Source: Pseudomonas oryzihabitans
GTDB lineage: Bacteria > Pseudomonadota > Gammaproteobacteria > Pseudomonadales > Pseudomonadaceae
Reading direction: 5' to 3'
NCBI RefSeq assembly: GCF_001518815.1
Contig: NZ_CP013987.1
Coordinates: 2,254,501 to 2,318,500 of the forward strand
Length of the DNA stretch: 64,000 nt
The position numbers were made by a program, and so were the translations under genes. The notes under the pieces are model-generated. The model was not told the DNA's origin, made no database searches, and saw only the letters and a program-made list of their open reading frames with translations. Shown piece by piece: positions 62,428 to 64,000 of the stretch. Numbering within the stretch: the first letter of the stretch is position 1; each line of letters begins with the position of its first letter.

Positions 62428-63448
62428 ACGCGTCTGGCGGCTCGGCCATTTTTCCCGGCGCCTGGCCCCGGCCATCCTGGGACGGCTAGCCGCTGCACTG
62501 TCGGTGGCTCTGGTCGTGTTGCTGCTGTGCCTGTGCCTGGGCAAGGTCTGGCTGGCGCCGACTCAGGTGTTCGCCGCGTTGAGCGACGCACACCACGGTG
62601 GCCTGGGCTTTATCGTCACCCAGCTACGCCTGCCGCGTGCGCTGCTGGCAGCCCTGGTCGGAAGCGCCCTGGCGCTGTCCGGCCTGCTGCTGCAGGGCCA
62701 GGTACGCAATCCCCTGGCCTCACCGGACCTGCTGGGCATCACCAGCGGCGCCAGTGCCGGGGCGGTGTGCTATCTGGCCCTGCTGGCGGGTAGCTCCGGG
62801 CCCACGGGCCTGCCACTGGCGGCCATGCTCGGCGCGGGCCTTGCGGCGCTGCTGGTCTACGGCCTGGCCTGGAATCATGGCGCCTCACCGCTACGCCTGG
62901 TGCTGGTGGGGGTAGGGGTGTCGACCATGCTCGCCGCGGCCACTACCTTCCTGCTGGTATTCAGTCCGCTGACCACCACGCTGTCCGCCTACGTCTGGCT
63001 GACCGGCAGTGTCTATGGCGCCAGCTGGCCAGAGGTCCGCGCCCTGGCGCTCTGGTGGCTGGCCCTGCTGCTGCCACTGGCTGCCCTGGCACGGCACGCC
63101 ATGCTGGCGCAGCTCGACGACGACCTGGCCCGCGGCCTCGGCGCACGCCTGCAGCGGCAACGTGCAGCCTTGCTGGCGCTGGCCGTGGCCCTGGCCGGGG
63201 TGGCCATCGCCTGGGGCGGTGCCATCGCCTTCGTCGGCCTCATCGCGCCTCACATCGCACGCCGCCTGGTCCCGGGTGGCTTCGCCGGTCAGGCCTGCAT
63301 GGCGACCCTGGTGGGCGCCGTGCTGGTCATGCTCGCCGACCTGCTGGGTCGTACCCTGTTCCTGCCTCTGGATCTGCCGGCTGGCATCTTCGTCGCCGCC
63401 CTGGGGGCGCCCTTTTTCCTCTACCTGCTGATCCGGCAGCGTCCCTGA
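62417..63448 (+). CDS. FecCD-family iron-siderophore permease, second subunit
   Basis: This 343-residue permease has [35 protein letters not shown] and [26 protein letters not shown], matching FecD/FhuB halves. AGGGAGG precedes ATG 62417 within the end of the first permease gene. Ten bases separate its stop from the ATPase start. Confidence 0.94.
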   Translation: MAAERVWRLGHFSRRLAPAILGRLAAALSVALVVLLLCLCLGKVWLAPTQVFAALSDAHHGGLGFIVTQLRLPRALLAALVGSALALSGLLLQGQVRNPLASPDLLGITSGASAGAVCYLALLAGSSGPTGLPLAAMLGAGLAALLVYGLAWNHGASPLRLVLVGVGVSTMLAAATTFLLVFSPLTTTLSAYVWLTGSVYGASWPEVRALALWWLALLLPLAALARHAMLAQLDDDLARGLGARLQRQRAALLALAVALAGVAIAWGGAIAFVGLIAPHIARRLVPGGFAGQACMATLVGAVLVMLADLLGRTLFLPLDLPAGIFVAALGAPFFLYLLIRQRP

Positions 63449-63458
63449 AGGAGTCCTC

Positions 63459-64000
63459 ATGGCAACCCTGGCCAGCCGTGCCCTGACCCTCGGCTATGGC
63501 ACCCAGACCATCATCGAGGATCTCGACCTCGAACTACCGCCGGGACGCGTCTCGGTCCTGATCGGCAGCAACGGGTCCGGCAAGAGCACCTTGCTCAAGG
63601 CCTGCGCCCGCCTGCTGGAGCCGCGCCGGGGCCAGGTCCTGCTCGATGGCCAGGACATTCATCGGCAGTCCACCGCGGCGCTGGCTCGGCAACTGGCGGT
63701 CCTGCCGCAGATCCCGGTGGCTCCCGAGGGCATCAGCGTGCGGCAGCTGGTCAGCCTGGGCCGCTATCCGTACCAGAATTGGATGCGCCAATGGTCGGCG
63801 GAGGATGCCGCGGCGGTGGACAAGGCGCTGCGCCTCACCGACCTGCTGGACCTGGCGGAACGGCCGGTGGACGATCTCTCCGGCGGTCAGCGCCAGCGCG
63901 CCTGGATTGCCCTGACCCTGGCCCAGGACACTGACTGCCTGTTGCTGGACGAGCCCACCACCTACCTGGACCTGGCGCACCAGATCGAGGTGCTGGATCT
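63459..64000 (+). CDS. iron-siderophore ABC ATPase (FecE/FhuC-like), cut by window end
   Basis: The first 180 residues are present. Walker A is GSNGSGKST (about residues 36-44), Q-loop LAVLPQIP, signature [10 protein letters not shown] and Walker [19 protein letters not shown]. The [19 protein letters not shown] segment is typical of FecE/FhuC. AAGGAG precedes ATG 63459. The C-terminal third lies beyond the window. Confidence 0.95.
   Translation, partial: MATLASRALTLGYGTQTIIEDLDLELPPGRVSVLIGSNGSGKSTLLKACARLLEPRRGQVLLDGQDIHRQSTAALARQLAVLPQIPVAPEGISVRQLVSLGRYPYQNWMRQWSAEDAAAVDKALRLTDLLDLAERPVDDLSGGQRQRAWIALTLAQDTDCLLLDEPTTYLDLAHQIEVLD

Noticed and set aside
1-64000. CRISPR arrays, rRNA, tRNA or full insertion sequences
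   Set aside because: I saw no regularly spaced direct repeats, no tRNA-like CCA-ended cloverleaf and no transposase-like protein. A covariance-model search was not possible here.

Overview
The window is a GC-rich chromosomal segment with tightly packed operons, frequent ATGA gene overlaps and a hmg-fah-mai-hpd tyrosine cluster. Together these point to a Pseudomonas; the P. oryzihabitans/psychrotolerans group is my guess, from recognition only. I see no rRNA, tRNA, CRISPR array or transposase gene. Mobile DNA is limited to three short transposase-less elements and a REP-like palindrome.

Layout. 1-9.8 kb: an AT-rich leader, a fatty-acid desaturase, a SolA-type amine oxidase, a two-pore-channel-like membrane protein, an Fsr-type MFS pump divergent from an OhrR/MarR regulator, a second MFS protein, a chemoreceptor and a diguanylate cyclase. 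9.9-19.3 kb: tyrosine/phenylalanine catabolism (IclR regulator, hmgA-fahA, maiA, hpd). Embedded in it are an Lrp-type regulator and a fused E1 plus E2 of a 2-oxoacid dehydrogenase. Two near-identical palindromes, just downstream of the predicted hmgA and maiA -10 boxes, look like the operators that tie the pathway together. 19.4-23.1 kb: CdaR-type regulator, glycerate kinase, a small secreted protein, a GNAT enzyme.

23.3-44.3 kb: a large amine/opine-type catabolic region. It holds an aldehyde dehydrogenase, a HAD protein plus PuuB-like oxidase, and an operon of a peptide/opine-type ABC importer, a three-subunit HcnABC-like dehydrogenase and an M20 deacylase. Further on are a 2-hydroxyacid dehydrogenase, a bicupin, an Lrp regulator, a second HAD protein lacking its nucleophile, a frameshifted GABA transaminase, a succinate-semialdehyde-type dehydrogenase and a LysR regulator. 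Three promoters here share a 17-bp element at a fixed 59-bp distance from the -10 region, which suggests one regulon. Read as a pathway, the enzymes could take an N-acylated or N-carboxyalkylated diamine to GABA and succinate.

44.3-47.0 kb: a PNPOx-reductase-ferredoxin fusion with a glutathione transferase. 47.3-55.2 kb: an eight-gene minus-strand operon (fused permease-ATPase, PhyH oxygenase, solute-binding protein, class II aldolase, flavin monooxygenase, RidA, DUF1028, M20 peptidase), divergent from a LysR gene. I cannot name its substrate. 56.5-64 kb: an iron-uptake locus (ECF sigma factor, FecR, TonB receptor with signalling domain, FhuD-like binding protein, two FecCD permeases, ATPase cut by the window end).
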